Below are positions 36,001-46,318 of a stretch of 64,000 nucleotides of DNA, one piece after another. The notes beneath the pieces are model-generated. The model worked only from the letters and a program-made list of their open reading frames with translations, searched no databases and was not told the DNA's origin. The DNA is from Hydractinia symbiolongicarpus. Taxonomy: Eukaryota > Cnidaria > Hydrozoa > Anthoathecata > Hydractiniidae. How positions within the stretch are numbered: the stretch's first letter is position 1; every line of letters starts with the position of its first letter. Position numbers and translations under genes: made by a program. The DNA lies in NCBI RefSeq assembly GCF_029227915.1, contig NC_079875.1, positions 9,295,001 through 9,359,000 of the forward strand. The letters are read 5' to 3'.

Positions 36001-39000
36001 GATCCGTCGGTAGGTTGATCAATCTACATTTTGAAGACACCTGTGCTTGCTTATCCACAGCGTAAAGGGTTGTTAGTTTAAAAAACTTAATGTGAATGCC
36101 ATTTCCAATGTACATATCTAACTGTCACGTTTTAAAATTATAAGGCGCATAGTTGATTTTAACTAACATATAATTATCCTTAGATGTCCGTTCTGTCAAG
36201 CCAAACGAGTTCCCAATCTACAAATTAAAGTAAAGGTAACTTATTTCATTTGTAATCAATGTCAGTTTTATTATATTCGTAAACTTTATGTTGTTTACCT
36301 TAATAGAAGAACTGTTTGCTATTCGCAAATTGCAATTTTACAGTAAATTGCAAAATTAAATTTGGTCAATCCATTGTAAAAATTTCGCAAATGTTTTTAA
36401 GGCGAAAAAATATTAGAATTCTTGCAGACAATAAGTAAGACGCTGTTTTAAAGTGTAATTTATTCTACATGAGATCTTGATACCGTTTTTTCAATATACG
36501 CTCTTTTGTTATCATAAAGTATCCAAAATATTTTAGAAGAAGCATTCCCAGCGCAAACGCTAGTTCTGTATTTTTTGTGACAGCTTCCAATCGCAACATT
36601 AAGTTCCACATTTTAATCATTTAGATTTTTTACCTTGATCTACGGATAAAACAAATGCTTTACAGGACAAAAGAATGCTTGGCAAATCGTTTTTCTTAAA
36701 AGAATAATTCCGACAGGTCTGACAGAGCTTTAAGTATGTTAAACCTACTTTTTTCAGGACTACAGAGGACTCGCATCTAAAAAGTGCAGTTCTGGTAGCT
36801 TAAGTTCGGACGTATCTTCTTCAAATGTCAACGACACAAAATCATCTAGTAATCCACTTCTTACTCGCAACATAAATGTCAACAACGACACAGCTTCCAT
36901 AAGCAGTACTACAAGCGGTAGCAACGCTAGTGAGAGCAGTACACACCAGTTGGAACAGTTCTTCTCTTCTGCACCCGCTCCTTCCAAAGCAGTATCGATC
37001 AAACCTACTAAAAAGTTGAGTCGTGATATGATCATCAGTAGTAGTGCACCAACCAGTGCGTCATCTAGTCCCGTGTTAGGATCTGGTGGTCGACGCCAAG
37101 CTTTTTTTAAACACAGGAAATCGAGCAGTACAAGTAGTAATTTCAACATGTTTTTAGGTAAATATCTTATTATTATTATAATTGGTAGATGCTTGATTTA
37201 ACGCCCTCTTGACAGCTATAGATTAAAACCGCTTCCGTAAAGAAGGTTTGCTTGCTGGTTATGGGATAAGTATTATTGGTTCAGTACAGATGGTAATTTA
37301 ATTTTAGTATGGTGGATAAAAATACGTAACTTTAAAAACTCTTTATTTTCTTACAACTTTTGAATAGTAACTACAAGGTTGACTTTGTCAAAATTATGTT
37401 CATACTTTTTTCTGGATATCTTGTTTTTGTACATAATTTACAGGACTGTAAGAGCTCTCTTCGATCATAAAGCATGATGTATTTAACCCTTGCTCTGTCA
37501 TGCGTCTATTATTACGCAATATCGCGCAATTTGATGCGTGCACTTTGAGCCGATGGGCTAAACATATTGAAGTGGGCTTTTGTCTTAATTAGCACCCCAT
37601 TAGGTTCAGCGCTCCTTTATAGAACGCTTTTTCCTGAGAATTGTACCAAGTTAATTAATGGAGTATCCATTGTAATAGTTTTTTTGTTATTCTGAAAGTT
37701 TTTATTGAACTATTACATAAAATTTAAATAGGTTTCTTTGTTGTAAGTATTTTTTACCTTTTTATTTCCATAGGTACTCCTGAAGAAAAAATGGTCACTT
37801 CAGTACCCTATTTAAGTCCTCTAGTACTAAGAAAAGAATTGGAAAACATGTTAGAAAATAATGGAGACTCGAAACTTCAAACAACAGACATTGTCAATGA
37901 GAAACCCATACTGTATTGGAATTTAGTAGGTTTATTGTTACTATTGTTGTTTCGCTGTTTTGTGACGGTATGTCATCAGTTAGAAGACGAAGTCTAAATC
38001 CAGATTGTCTTATGTTATTCTCGACATTTGACGTTTATACTTGACGCATGTTGCACAATTCCAACATAATCTCCATTTTTTTCTTTCTCTAACTTCAACT
38101 TTGAAAGTTGATGCAAATCCCTTACGTTGAATTTATACACATTTTCGGTAAATATCTCACACCCTTTATGCTAACCATTTGCTAAGTAGCTCTGTCTTCA
38201 ACCCTCAACACCCTTTCTACACACACAATTTTACACGGCGTTATTTTAGGTGTGGTATTTTCATCGCCTTGGTCTTCACAGTCATCTACCTTCGTTTCTT
38301 CTTCATTCGTACAGCAGCGAAAACGAAGTAAGTTTGTAACTTCAGCAATATATTTTATTGTACTGCACCAAGAGTAAAGTAAGTTCTTGTAAGTCATTCG
38401 TACTGCAGCGAGAGCATAGTAATATAGCTCGGTAGCGATTTTTTTTCATTCGTACAGTAGGGAAAGTAATTTTGTAACTCGGTAGCGATATTATTCTGTT
38501 GTACAACAGGGAAAGTAAATTTGTAACTCGGTAGCGATATTTTTCATTCGTACAACAGGGAAAGTAAATTTATAACTCGGTAGCGATATTTTTCATTTGT
38601 ATAACAGGAAAACTCAGTTTGTAACTCGGTAGCGATATTTTTCATTCGTATAACAGGAAAAGTCAGTTTGTAACTCGGTAGCGATATTTTTTAGTCGTGT
38701 AACAGGGAAAGTAAATTTGTAACTCGGTAGCGATATTTTTTATTCGTATAACAAAAAAAAGTCAGTTTGTAACTCGGTAGCGATATTTTTCATTCGTATA
38801 ACAGGAAAAGTCAGTTTGTAACTCGGTAGCGATATTTTTTAGTCGTGTAACAGGGAAAGTAAATTTGTAACTCGGTAGCGATATTTTTCATTCGTATAAC
38901 AGAAAAAGTCAGTTTGTAACTCGGTAGCGATATTTTTCTGTCGTGTAACAGGGAAAGTAATTTTGTAACTCGACAGCAATATTTTTCATTCGTACAACAG

Positions 39001-41841
39001 TGAAAGTAAGTTTGTAACTCAATGGCTATCTTTTTTATTCGTATAACAGGAAAAGTAAATTTATAACTCGGTAGCGATACTTTTCTGTCGTACAACAGGG
39101 ATAGTAATTTTGTAACTCGATAGCAATATTTTTAATTCGTACAACAGTGAAAGTAAGTTTGTAACTCAATGGCTATCTTTTTTATTCGTACAACAGGAAA
39201 AGTAAATTTATAACTCGGTAGCGATACTTTTCTGTCGTACAACAGAGAAAGTAAATTTGTAACTCGGTAGCGATATTTTTCTGTCGTACAACATCGCAAG
39301 TTATTTTGTAACTCGGTAGCGATATTTTTCATTCGTACAACAGGGAAAGTAAATTTATAACTCGGTAGCGATATTTTTCTGTCGTACAACATCGCAAGTT
39401 ATTTTGTAACTCGGTAGCGATATTTTATAACTTTTTGCAATACATTACAACACATTACTTTTCTTGAATTAGTCAGGGGTACCAACTTCTGATGGTTGAT
39501 TTTTGAAAGTTTTTTATGAAATGTGCACAGTGTTTTGTTTGCACTCCTGCCCATTTGTTTTTGAGATGTTTGTGGTAAGAAGCACGTGAAGTATTGAAGA
39601 AGAGAGTCTTGTTTAATCGTTAATACATTTTCAAAAAGAGATGGAGAATTGTTACTTGTACATTTTAAATACATAGAACACAGCAATAGTAAATATTTTG
39701 TTTTATATTCAGGATGGCAATAATAGAGAAGTCGTTGTATCTACATCTTGGGATGTGAATCGTCAAACGGAGCATTTTGTTCCATTGTATATGTTATGGA
39801 ATGTACCAGGTTAGTCAAAATGTATCAGGTTAGTTGTGAAGTAGTGTGTTTGCAGTTATGAAGAACTAGAAATGTATTATTGTATTCGATTTAAAGCAAA
39901 CTAGAAGTGTGCCGTGATTGCAGCACGTGAAGGGTGGTCTTTTGCGGTTGGCAGTTTCGGCGGTATTGGAACATGGGATCGCACCCTGGTAACTACTAGG
40001 CAATATCCTACAACCATCAAATTTGCACTATTTCAATTTATGGATAAATTGCAAAAAAATATTATTTTTTTCTTGATTACCTGATACCTTAATAGAGATG
40101 CGGAAAAGCTCTCTGACCTTTTTTTATTATATTCTTTCTCATCATCAACTTTGAAATTTATCTAAGCCATTAAAATTAAGTAAGGGCACTAGTTTTTAAT
40201 CTTTTTTTATAATTTTAGATGAAAAACAATATTTGGTTGCAGAGAGAGGCTGGACATCCAGAAGGTAATGTTTTGATACAGCGTGTGGTATTTGCACTGA
40301 GCTTATCAGTTTCTTTTTTTTGTTGGATTAACTTTTACTTTCTAAGGGATATTGTTACTTCTAAGATAGTGCTTGTACACTATAGCCTGTCTATAGTGTA
40401 CAAGGTATATAGCTAACACACGACTATAGAGAGCATGCTATGCAATAAACGTATGACTATAACAGGTAATGTTTTTAATTCCCTTTCAAATTACGGTCAA
40501 ACTCTCTATAGAATTCGACATATATTGGACGCCGGTTTAAAAGTCGATAGAACACAGTGCCAAAGTTATGAAAACTAAGACACCATTTGTTTGTATCAGA
40601 CTTTTGATAATTAATAGAATTTTTTTATGTACTTCACAACCTTTTTTGAACGTACTGTGGCAAGCGTCTATAGCACACCTTTTTTGTATGGTTGCTGTCC
40701 TTTATAGACAGGATGGACTGTAAAGTCATTTCGAACTGGTATTATATTGGTTTACACTAATTTTGGGTCGGCAATAACCGATAGGCTTGGTTGAAATAAG
40801 GTTTGGTAAAAAGATAAATTTTAGTTCTTTAAAATGAATTTTTTTTAAAGGTCAAGATCGTTAGAATTTAATTAGGCATTTATAATCTTTCATACTTTTA
40901 TCTTAACTTTGTATTTTATAGGTTTAATTTGTTTCTTTCCTTGTAGCTTGCTAACTGCAATTTCTGCGCATGTGCAAAAAAATGACGTAGTAAACCCGAT
41001 GAAGATGTTATTGGATGAAAGGTCTCGACAACAGAATCAAAACACTGAAGTTCATTGGTACGATAAGTTTATAATCCTTTCAAATGGTTTTCTCAAATAT
41101 CCTTCAGAAGAATCTAAAACTATGTTTTTGTGTTTCTTGTTATTGCCTCCTTTATACGGCCACTTAAGGCTAACTACTGTTAAAAAGCCATTCCTTAGCC
41201 CTTTTATTTTAAACGCTTGAGGACATAAGTCAGTCCAAATTGTCTGTAATATCATAAGAATAGGGTGTTAAAAATGCTAAAGGGCGCTGAAAGGCGTTTT
41301 TTACCAAATGTTGCAAAGGAGAATGCAAACCAAGTTTGATAAAACCAACACAACAGGGGCTTTTTTACCCTACACAATCCCTGTTTGTTCCAGACATGAA
41401 GGAGTGGTGTTTTTGTGAAGTTTCTTTCCTTTTCAGCAATCGGATTTATTTTGTCGTTTTAGGAGTTTATACAGAGAACTGTTATTTTTATCACTTTTGT
41501 CTTGTGGTGCCGAAAATATCGATGTTGGTAAGTCGTCCTTTACTTTTGATCAAACTTTTTGAAATAGATAGCAGACATAGAAGACATGTAGACGAACCCG
41601 TCAGTTTTTGTGCCAGACAGAATTATATTTCCTTCGAAAAAGTCAAAGTAAGTCTGTTAATTTTCCCCGTTTTTTGTTAGATGCTTTTGATCGTGAATAT
41701 AAAAAAGCTTACAAGGAAGTTGCGCGTGAGTATTCCGAGCGTTTGTATCCCGACGACAAATCACCGACAATAAAAGCAGTATTTTGTCGCCAAGCGTTCG
41801 CAGCACCGACGTTGCAACCGAGAAAGGCACAACTATATTAA
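24083..41841 (+). CDS. DENND4: DENND4-family DENN domain protein (Rab GEF), complete
   Basis: DENND4 proteins are guanine-nucleotide exchange factors for Rab10-type GTPases in post-Golgi and plasma-membrane traffic. I assembled 35 coding exons (next entry): 4422 nt, 1473 residues, every junction in phase, all introns GT-AG. Vertebrate paralogues are longer (~1500-1900). The start [17 protein letters not shown] matches the conserved family N-terminus. Order: MABP-type region (about 30-200, with [15 protein letters not shown]), uDENN (about 200-360), cDENN (about 375-480, [11 protein letters not shown] and [16 protein letters not shown]), and dDENN (to ~640). A PPR-like repeat follows near 772-830 ([34 protein letters not shown]). 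A low-complexity Ser/Asn linker carries a Cys cluster near 1045-1095 ([13 protein letters not shown]). The conserved C-terminal module is [33 protein letters not shown] and FCRQAFAAP. It cannot be assigned to 4A, 4B or 4C, which are vertebrate paralogues. Confidence 0.96.
25549..25672 (+). repeat. 124-bp copy of the CCCGTGG / GACAGACAGAC repeat in DENND4 intron 4
   Basis: CATTAACCCGTGGAAAAATC opens it and AACAGACAGACGACAG with TATTATTATAGAGACTAG closes it. ACTAGT occurs at both edges and may be a 6-bp target duplication or part of the ends. This compact copy best shows the minimal element: a hairpin near one end and an AT-rich end with CTAG. Confidence 0.6.
31968..32168 (+). repeat. (TTCG)n tetranucleotide microsatellite, about 50 copies
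   Basis: An almost pure run of GTTC/TTCG units ends 30 bases upstream of exon 20 of DENND4 (acceptor TTATTACTTAG at 32197). One CATT interruption is near 31976. The polypyrimidine/branch region is squeezed between the array and the exon. Long open frames through it on both strands (poly-SFVR, poly-TNER) are artefacts of the repeat. Confidence 0.97.
34307..34483 (+). repeat. ~30-bp tandem repeat seeded by exon 24 end and its 5' splice site
   Basis: The first unit (34307-34336) is the last 21 bases of exon 24 (ACATGGGGCTTCTATCATAGG) plus the first 9 of the intron (GTAAGTGTC). Further units follow directly at 34337, 34367, 34397 (28 bp), 34425 and 34455, increasingly diverged. Units 3 and 4 keep GGGTAAGTGT, i.e. 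strong decoy donors. An in-frame TAG at 34339-34341 would stop translation if a distal donor were used. The exon part encodes the conserved VTWGFYHR segment of the family, so the exon is the source and the intron copies are derived. Confidence 0.9.
38300..39425 (+). repeat. ~49-bp minisatellite (about 21 copies) seeded by exon 30 end and its 5' splice site
   Basis: The unit reads roughly TTCATTCGTACARCAGSGAA, AGTAARTTTGTAACTCGG, TAGCGATATTTT. Its first, diverged unit includes the last bases of exon 30 (CATTCGTACAGCAGCGAAAA) and the true donor GTAAGTTTGTAAC (38328 on). The array fills most of the 1385-bp intron. Many copies retain GTAAGT, GTAAAT or GTAATT in the donor position. The antisense frames with [11 protein letters not shown]-like repeats come from the array and are not genes. 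It is not a CRISPR: units are contiguous, without unique spacers. Confidence 0.9.
40372..40404. repeat. Perfect 14-bp hairpin in DENND4 intron
   Basis: CTTGTACACTATAG, a 5-base loop, and its exact reverse complement lie in the intron after exon 32. It is probably a MITE core or chance palindrome. Confidence 0.7.
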
Positions 41842-41963
41842 ATATTAGCAGTTATGGCAAGCCCCGTGTGTACAAAAGTCGAAGTTGTCTGACCTTATGG
41901 AAAAACAATGTCTATTCGTAAGCTGTACATTTGGAGTGTTATATCATATTTCTTTTTTATTTA

Positions 41964-41969
41964 AATAAA
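41964..41969 (+). terminator. Poly(A) signal AATAAA for DENND4
   Basis: The canonical hexamer stands 123 bases after the stop codon at 41839-41841, followed by T-rich sequence. It gives a short 3' UTR of about 140-150 bases. Confidence 0.7.
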
Positions 41970-42965
41970 GTTACGGATTATTTTTATACTTTTTTTAACT
42001 ATTCAGAAAGTTTAAATTTTAATTTGGATTATGATTACAAAAAGCTGTAGATTTCTCGTTTAAATCAAAAGTATTAGTTATCCAGGGTCACGCAATAAAA
42101 AGATCCTAGGACCATTTTTTAAAAGTTTATAGGAATTTGAACTGAGTGTCTATGATGCTCTCCATACACCTCTCTTTCTATTCTCATACTGTTTTTTTTA
42201 TCGTATGCACGTTGTATTATAAGAAACCTTAGGCTCAGAAAGGCTAAGTTATAAGAAACTGATACAACAGAGGTGAGACGGAATAAAAAAGGTGTTTATT
42301 GACATGGATATTTAAATATATATTGTTGCAAGCATAGCAAGTGACTTATTTTACGATAATGTAAAGAAAGGGTTTTTTAAGGCCAAAAAAGAAAGTTAAG
42401 AAAAATTTAAGGCTGAAATTTTAAGAAACTCTATGCTCAATCACATGCTTAATTCTCTTATAAAAATGTGTATTGTAATTTGTCAAAATATTTTTCTCTA
42501 TCACAACAGATGCAAAAAAAGAATTCATTAACGCCTATCTACGTTTTGACATCAACTAAAATTCGACGCCATTTCTGACATAAAACACTTGCTATTTGTT
42601 TACGATCAATCTTTGACGAATAGATTTCTATTTTTTAAGTTCTATTGTATTCGCCGACATTGTCGTCAATGCAACTGCGACATTATCGTCATTGCAATTT
42701 CGACGCAAGAAAAAGGCGATATGTTAGATTTCATTTCTTTCATCTTATGTATGGTACTCTTTAAGAATATTTATCATTCCGTTTGTGCACGGAAATATAA
42801 CTGCGCCGTGAAAAAATATTTTGCAATATTATCAAACGTCACTCTATGGAATATATGTAGTATTCTTTTGACTAAAATGTTCTTTTGTTATTCTTTCTTT
42901 CTCGTCGTGCTTGAGATTAACAAAAATGGGGGACAAAGAGTCCTGCAGCGAGATTATTGCACAGA
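41970..42965. other. Downstream flank of DENND4; unexplained 138-codon frame
   Basis: No recognised gene. A frame at 42589-43005 (first codon TTG; first ATG near 42721) encodes a hydrophobic, Cys-containing sequence with possible membrane stretches (ISFILCMVLF, SILLTKMFFCYSFFLVVL). It has no homology that I recognise, and its right end runs into the repeat that borders the TRIM-derived pseudogene. It is more likely a chance frame than a gene. Confidence 0.3.
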
Positions 42966-43400
42966 ACGCCTAAATAGGTTAACCTTGACATTCCGATTAT
43001 CTTGAACAATACATATTGTAATTTTAGGGTGATCACTACTCTTGTAAACTCCTTGAAATGGAAATGCTACTGAACTAGCTGGATAGTTGCAAAAAGAAGA
43101 AGAAAATAACTATTCCAAATCTAGCTTTGTTTAGGTCCATGATATTACTTGGATAGCTCGTAAGAAAAAAATGGACTGCGACGTTTTCTTTCAATTTCTA
43201 ACATCTCATTGACTAATTCAAAGTGGAATGTCTTACCTTACCTCTCTCAACATTTGACATACGAAAACAAAACTGCCAGTTTAATTTGTTTTTCTTTAAG
43301 TCAATTCTAAAGTTTCTTCACCTTTTAGCATATAGGAGCAGTATAACATTTTTGGTGCGCTTACAAATTTTGGAAAAAGTCGAGAATTGCATGACACGCC
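42966..43400 (-). pseudogene. Truncated TRIM-like pseudogene fragment, copy 1
   Basis: On the minus strand this matches parts of the TRIM-like gene at 61278-62346. The CTTTCAATTTCTAAC / CTAATTCAAAGTG region corresponds to 61680-61720. The CAACATTTGACAT...CAATTCTAAAGTT region corresponds to the exon 2 acceptor and intron near 62330-62420. The ~600 bases in between (both B-boxes and most of the coiled coil) are missing, and several indels break the frame. Confidence 0.65.
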
Positions 43401-43435
43401 CATTTAGGTAACCTTGGCATTTAGATTATCTTGAT

Positions 43436-43502
43436 AGGAGTAGTCGTCACCCTGTAATTACAATACGTATCGTATTGTAATTACAGGATGACGACTACTC
43501 CT
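43436..43502. repeat. Near-perfect 67-bp palindrome
   Basis: AGGAGTAGTCGTCACCCTGT with ATTACAATACG is mirrored by CGTATTGTAATTACAGGATG with ACGACTACTCCT, with a single mismatch and almost no loop. A diverged half-like copy is at 43015-43055. The location, between a pseudogene and a minisatellite, suggests a rearrangement hot spot or MITE core. Confidence 0.85.
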
Positions 43503-43504
43503 GT

Positions 43505-43915
43505 TAACTTCTTGATAGCGATATTTGTCTTTCGTACAGCGCTTAAAGTAAGTTAACTCGGTACCGATATTTTACCTTCGTACGGCAGCGAAAGTAAGTT
43601 CGTTTCTCGGTAGCAATGTTTTTTATGCATGCAGCAGAAAAAGTAAATTTGTAATTTGATAGCGATATTTTTTATTCGTCCTGCAGGAAAAGTAGTTTGT
43701 AACTCATTATTCATACAGCAGGGAATGTAAGTTTGTAAATCGGTGGCAATATTTTTCATTCGTACAGCGGCAAAAGTAAGTTTGTAACTCAATAGCACAT
43801 TTTTTTTTCGTACAACAAATAAAATGAAATTATTTATACTGCAGCAGATGTGAAGTAGGGTTGTAACTTATTAGCGATGTTTCTCTCCGTTGCTTTCATA
43901 AATTTTTGCAGTACA
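43505..43915 (+). repeat. Second, diverged array of the 49-bp minisatellite (about 8 copies)
   Basis: Units such as TTCGTACGGCAGCGAAAGTA and AGTTTGTAACTCAATAGC are clearly the same family as the DENND4 intron array. The right flank TTTTTGCAGTACACCACAAC also matches the right flank of the intron array (TTTTTGCAATACATTACAAC at ~39434). The two arrays are thus related as whole units with flank, by duplication or transposition. Confidence 0.85.
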
Positions 43916-44300
43916 CCACAACAACGCGTTGCAATAAACAATACTTTACAGCTACACCTGTGAATGCCTTGAAATAAAATGTGCTACTAAAAAAGCTGGA
44001 TCGTTGCAAATGAAAGTAAGAATAACTATTTGAAATTTTATTTTTTAGCTCTGTAATATTATTATAGCTTAAAATAACTCTTGGAAATGAAAATAGAGTG
44101 CGAAGTTTTCTTTTCTTTTCCAATTTCTAATAACTAATTCAAAGTGGCATGCCTTCCTACCCTTTTCAACATTTTCGCTAGGAGAACAAAACAACCAAAT
44201 TTAATTATACAATTTGTTTTACTTCAAGACAATTCTAAAGTTAATTTACTTTTAGCAAATGTGTAAGTGTGCGTTTATTTCAGGTACCATGAAAGTAGCT
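43916..44300 (-). pseudogene. Truncated TRIM-like pseudogene fragment, copy 2
   Basis: Minus-strand translation gives RKLRTLFSFPRVILSYN, close to RKLRSLSSLPRVIPSYN of the intact TRIM-like gene. It also has the intron/acceptor part (CAACATTTTC...ACAATTCTAAAGTTA). It carries the same internal deletion as copy 1, so copies 1 and 2 are duplicates of one already truncated ancestor. Frameshifts and stops rule out function. Confidence 0.75.
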
Positions 44301-45726
44301 CTTTATCGCTGAGGTTTTGAAGTGCTCTCCATTGCAGCTCATGTTGTTGATTGTTTTCATAACGAATATTAGGGACAGTTCTGCGCCAGTTAACACGTTG
44401 TTGGCACCAGTCTCCCACGTCATTCACGCAATGCTGCATTTAGGAAAAATGAAGAAAAGAAAGAAGATGCGGTTTTCCAAAAGTGAAGAGAATCTTTTTT
44501 CAATACAAAATGACATAGCAGTTCTCCTTTGTGTATTCTATAGACACAAAACTAAGGTCTACAAATAAAAAATAAATCAGAATGCTCATTTTACAAAATG
44601 ATTGCTCTGGCCTCTAAGTTGTGCTATTAAAAAACCCAGAAGTTAACAACGCTAAAGGCAGGAAATATATCCATTTGAAAACGCTAGTTTTGAATAAGAA
44701 AAAATTATACATTTAACATCTATATTGTAGTATCCAAATGCGTCTGTCACACGCAAAGCGGTATATAAGAACGGACGAACCCGTGGATTTTTGCACGGAC
44801 CAACGACTAGCATTCTTAAAAAGTTAGAACTTGAGTTATATGTTAAAATGATGCATTTTTGAATGCGGTCTAGTTTATCTGTAAACAGATGTCTTAAAAA
44901 CGTCTTTCAAAATGCAGTGACATCTTCGTTCAGAGATGAGTCAATGGCTCTCTGCATGACCTGTTAGGCTCAATCTACAGACCAGGAATGTTCCAGGCAT
45001 CAAATTCCTAGTCACCTGAAGTCAAATCCCCAGAAAAATTCCTGTTGGCTTATGTATTTTCTAAACGCAGATAGTTTTTTACTTGGTTTGAATAACCTAA
45101 AATTATCTAAGTAGATGTAAACGTACCAAATCAAGTGTTTTTTCTACAATTAGATTGTCTGGAAGTTGTATCCATTTTGGTTGACAAGTCATTAACAATC
45201 AAAATATTAATCACTTAAAATATGTCGATTTGTGAGTTATACGGTGGATTCATTCATTCATAACCAATGCGGGCCGTATATTTCGAATGCAAAAATAAGA
45301 ACACGTTTATGACAGCGGAGATTGGTTTACACCAGTTTCCAAAACACGGGATACATTAGGCGCAGTAGCCAATCATGGCGAAAGAAAAAATACCTAGATC
45401 GCAGGGTTCCAGGTTGAAAAGTTAAACATATCTGCATGACAGGACAAAAGATGCTGGGCTTGCTGATACCTGACCATGCCTGCATAAAATACACACTAGC
45501 TCGTTAAGTAGCTATAGGTTAATTAACTGGATCTAGTTAAAAGCAATAAACTTAAGAATATAAATGAATATAAACTAGTCAGGAGAATTTTCATATCCAT
45601 ATCTGAGGAATAAATTGAGATTTATAAATGTTAATTCTAGGTAATTGTTAAAATAAATTCTGGGAAAAGGAAAAAAAGAACGTTTACCTTGTTGTAATAG
45701 GTTATTATTATTTAGGTTTAATAATA

Positions 45727-45734
<8 letters not shown>
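44301..45734. other. Non-coding stretch with homology to 63640-63730
   Basis: GCGCCAGTTAACACGTTGTTGG at about 44380 is matched by GCGCCATTTAACACGTTGTTGG at about 63684. The homology to the TRIM-like locus therefore extends beyond the gene. A short CGAACCCGTGG relic lies at 44765-44815. The frame at 44317-44568 is not supported. Nothing else was recognised. Confidence 0.5.
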
Positions 45735-46191
<457 letters not shown>

Positions 46192-46194
<3 letters not shown>

Positions 46195-46318
46195 CTCATG
46201 CTCAGTGCGAAGCAGAAAGGACAGATTCATGCTTTTATAGTCTCTGGCATGACTGGGTCGGGTTTTCAACCCAAGACCTCCCGCATTGGAAGCGAACACT
46301 CTACCAGAAGACTACCAG
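46192..46318 (-). mobile_element. tRNA-derived SINE (tRNA-Gly-like head)
   Basis: On the minus strand CTGGTAGAGTGTTCGCTTCC is an A-box-like head. CTTCCAATG resembles a Gly(TCC) anticodon loop, and GGGTTGAAAACCCGACC resembles the B-box/T arm with one base change from GGTTCGA. It continues into a short non-tRNA body (CTTTCTGCTTCGCACTGAGC) and the AAT tail. The degenerate B-box and lack of a proper acceptor stem argue against a functional tRNA gene. Confidence 0.7.

Larger units (their letters stand above)
24083..41841 (+). other. DENND4: DENND4 exon map
   Basis: Coding exons (1 to 35): 24083-24360, 24551-24740, 24820-24946, 25277-25446, 26111-26200, 26310-26458, 26697-26763, 26985-27040, 27331-27475, 27668-27761, 28410-28491, 28713-28764, ~28839-28896, 29459-29529, 29602-29669, 30442-30515, 30726-30871, 31453-31499, 31677-31739, 32198-32342, 32745-32785, 33367-33466, 33701-33745, 34199-34327, 34971-35271, 35404-35875, 36184-36235, 36758-37157, 37774-37925, 38250-38327, 39713-39809, 40219-40264, 40947-41057, 41463-41527, 41681-41841. 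Exon 13's first base is uncertain by one; phase requires 58 nt. Donors of exons 4 (GTTGGT), 14 (GTTAGT) and 20 (GTTAGT) are weak. Exons were placed by similarity to the family plus splice and phase rules, so alternative exons and UTR exons are not covered. Confidence 0.88.

Noticed and set aside
37926-37997. Extension of DENND4 exon 29 into a leucine-rich tail
   Set aside because: Reading through gives a non-conserved tail and stop; splicing at the GTAGGT donor to 38250 restores the conserved VWYF segment.
38401-39420. CRISPR-like regular array (~49-bp repeat)
   Set aside because: Units are contiguous with no unique spacers, in a eukaryotic intron; it is a minisatellite.
38811-39686. Minus-strand frames with SLPSYKFTF repeats
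   Set aside because: Translation of the 49-bp minisatellite.
46240-46318. Functional tRNA-Gly gene
   Set aside because: A- and B-box-like sequences are present, but the acceptor stem is missing and the B-box is changed; the SINE context explains it.
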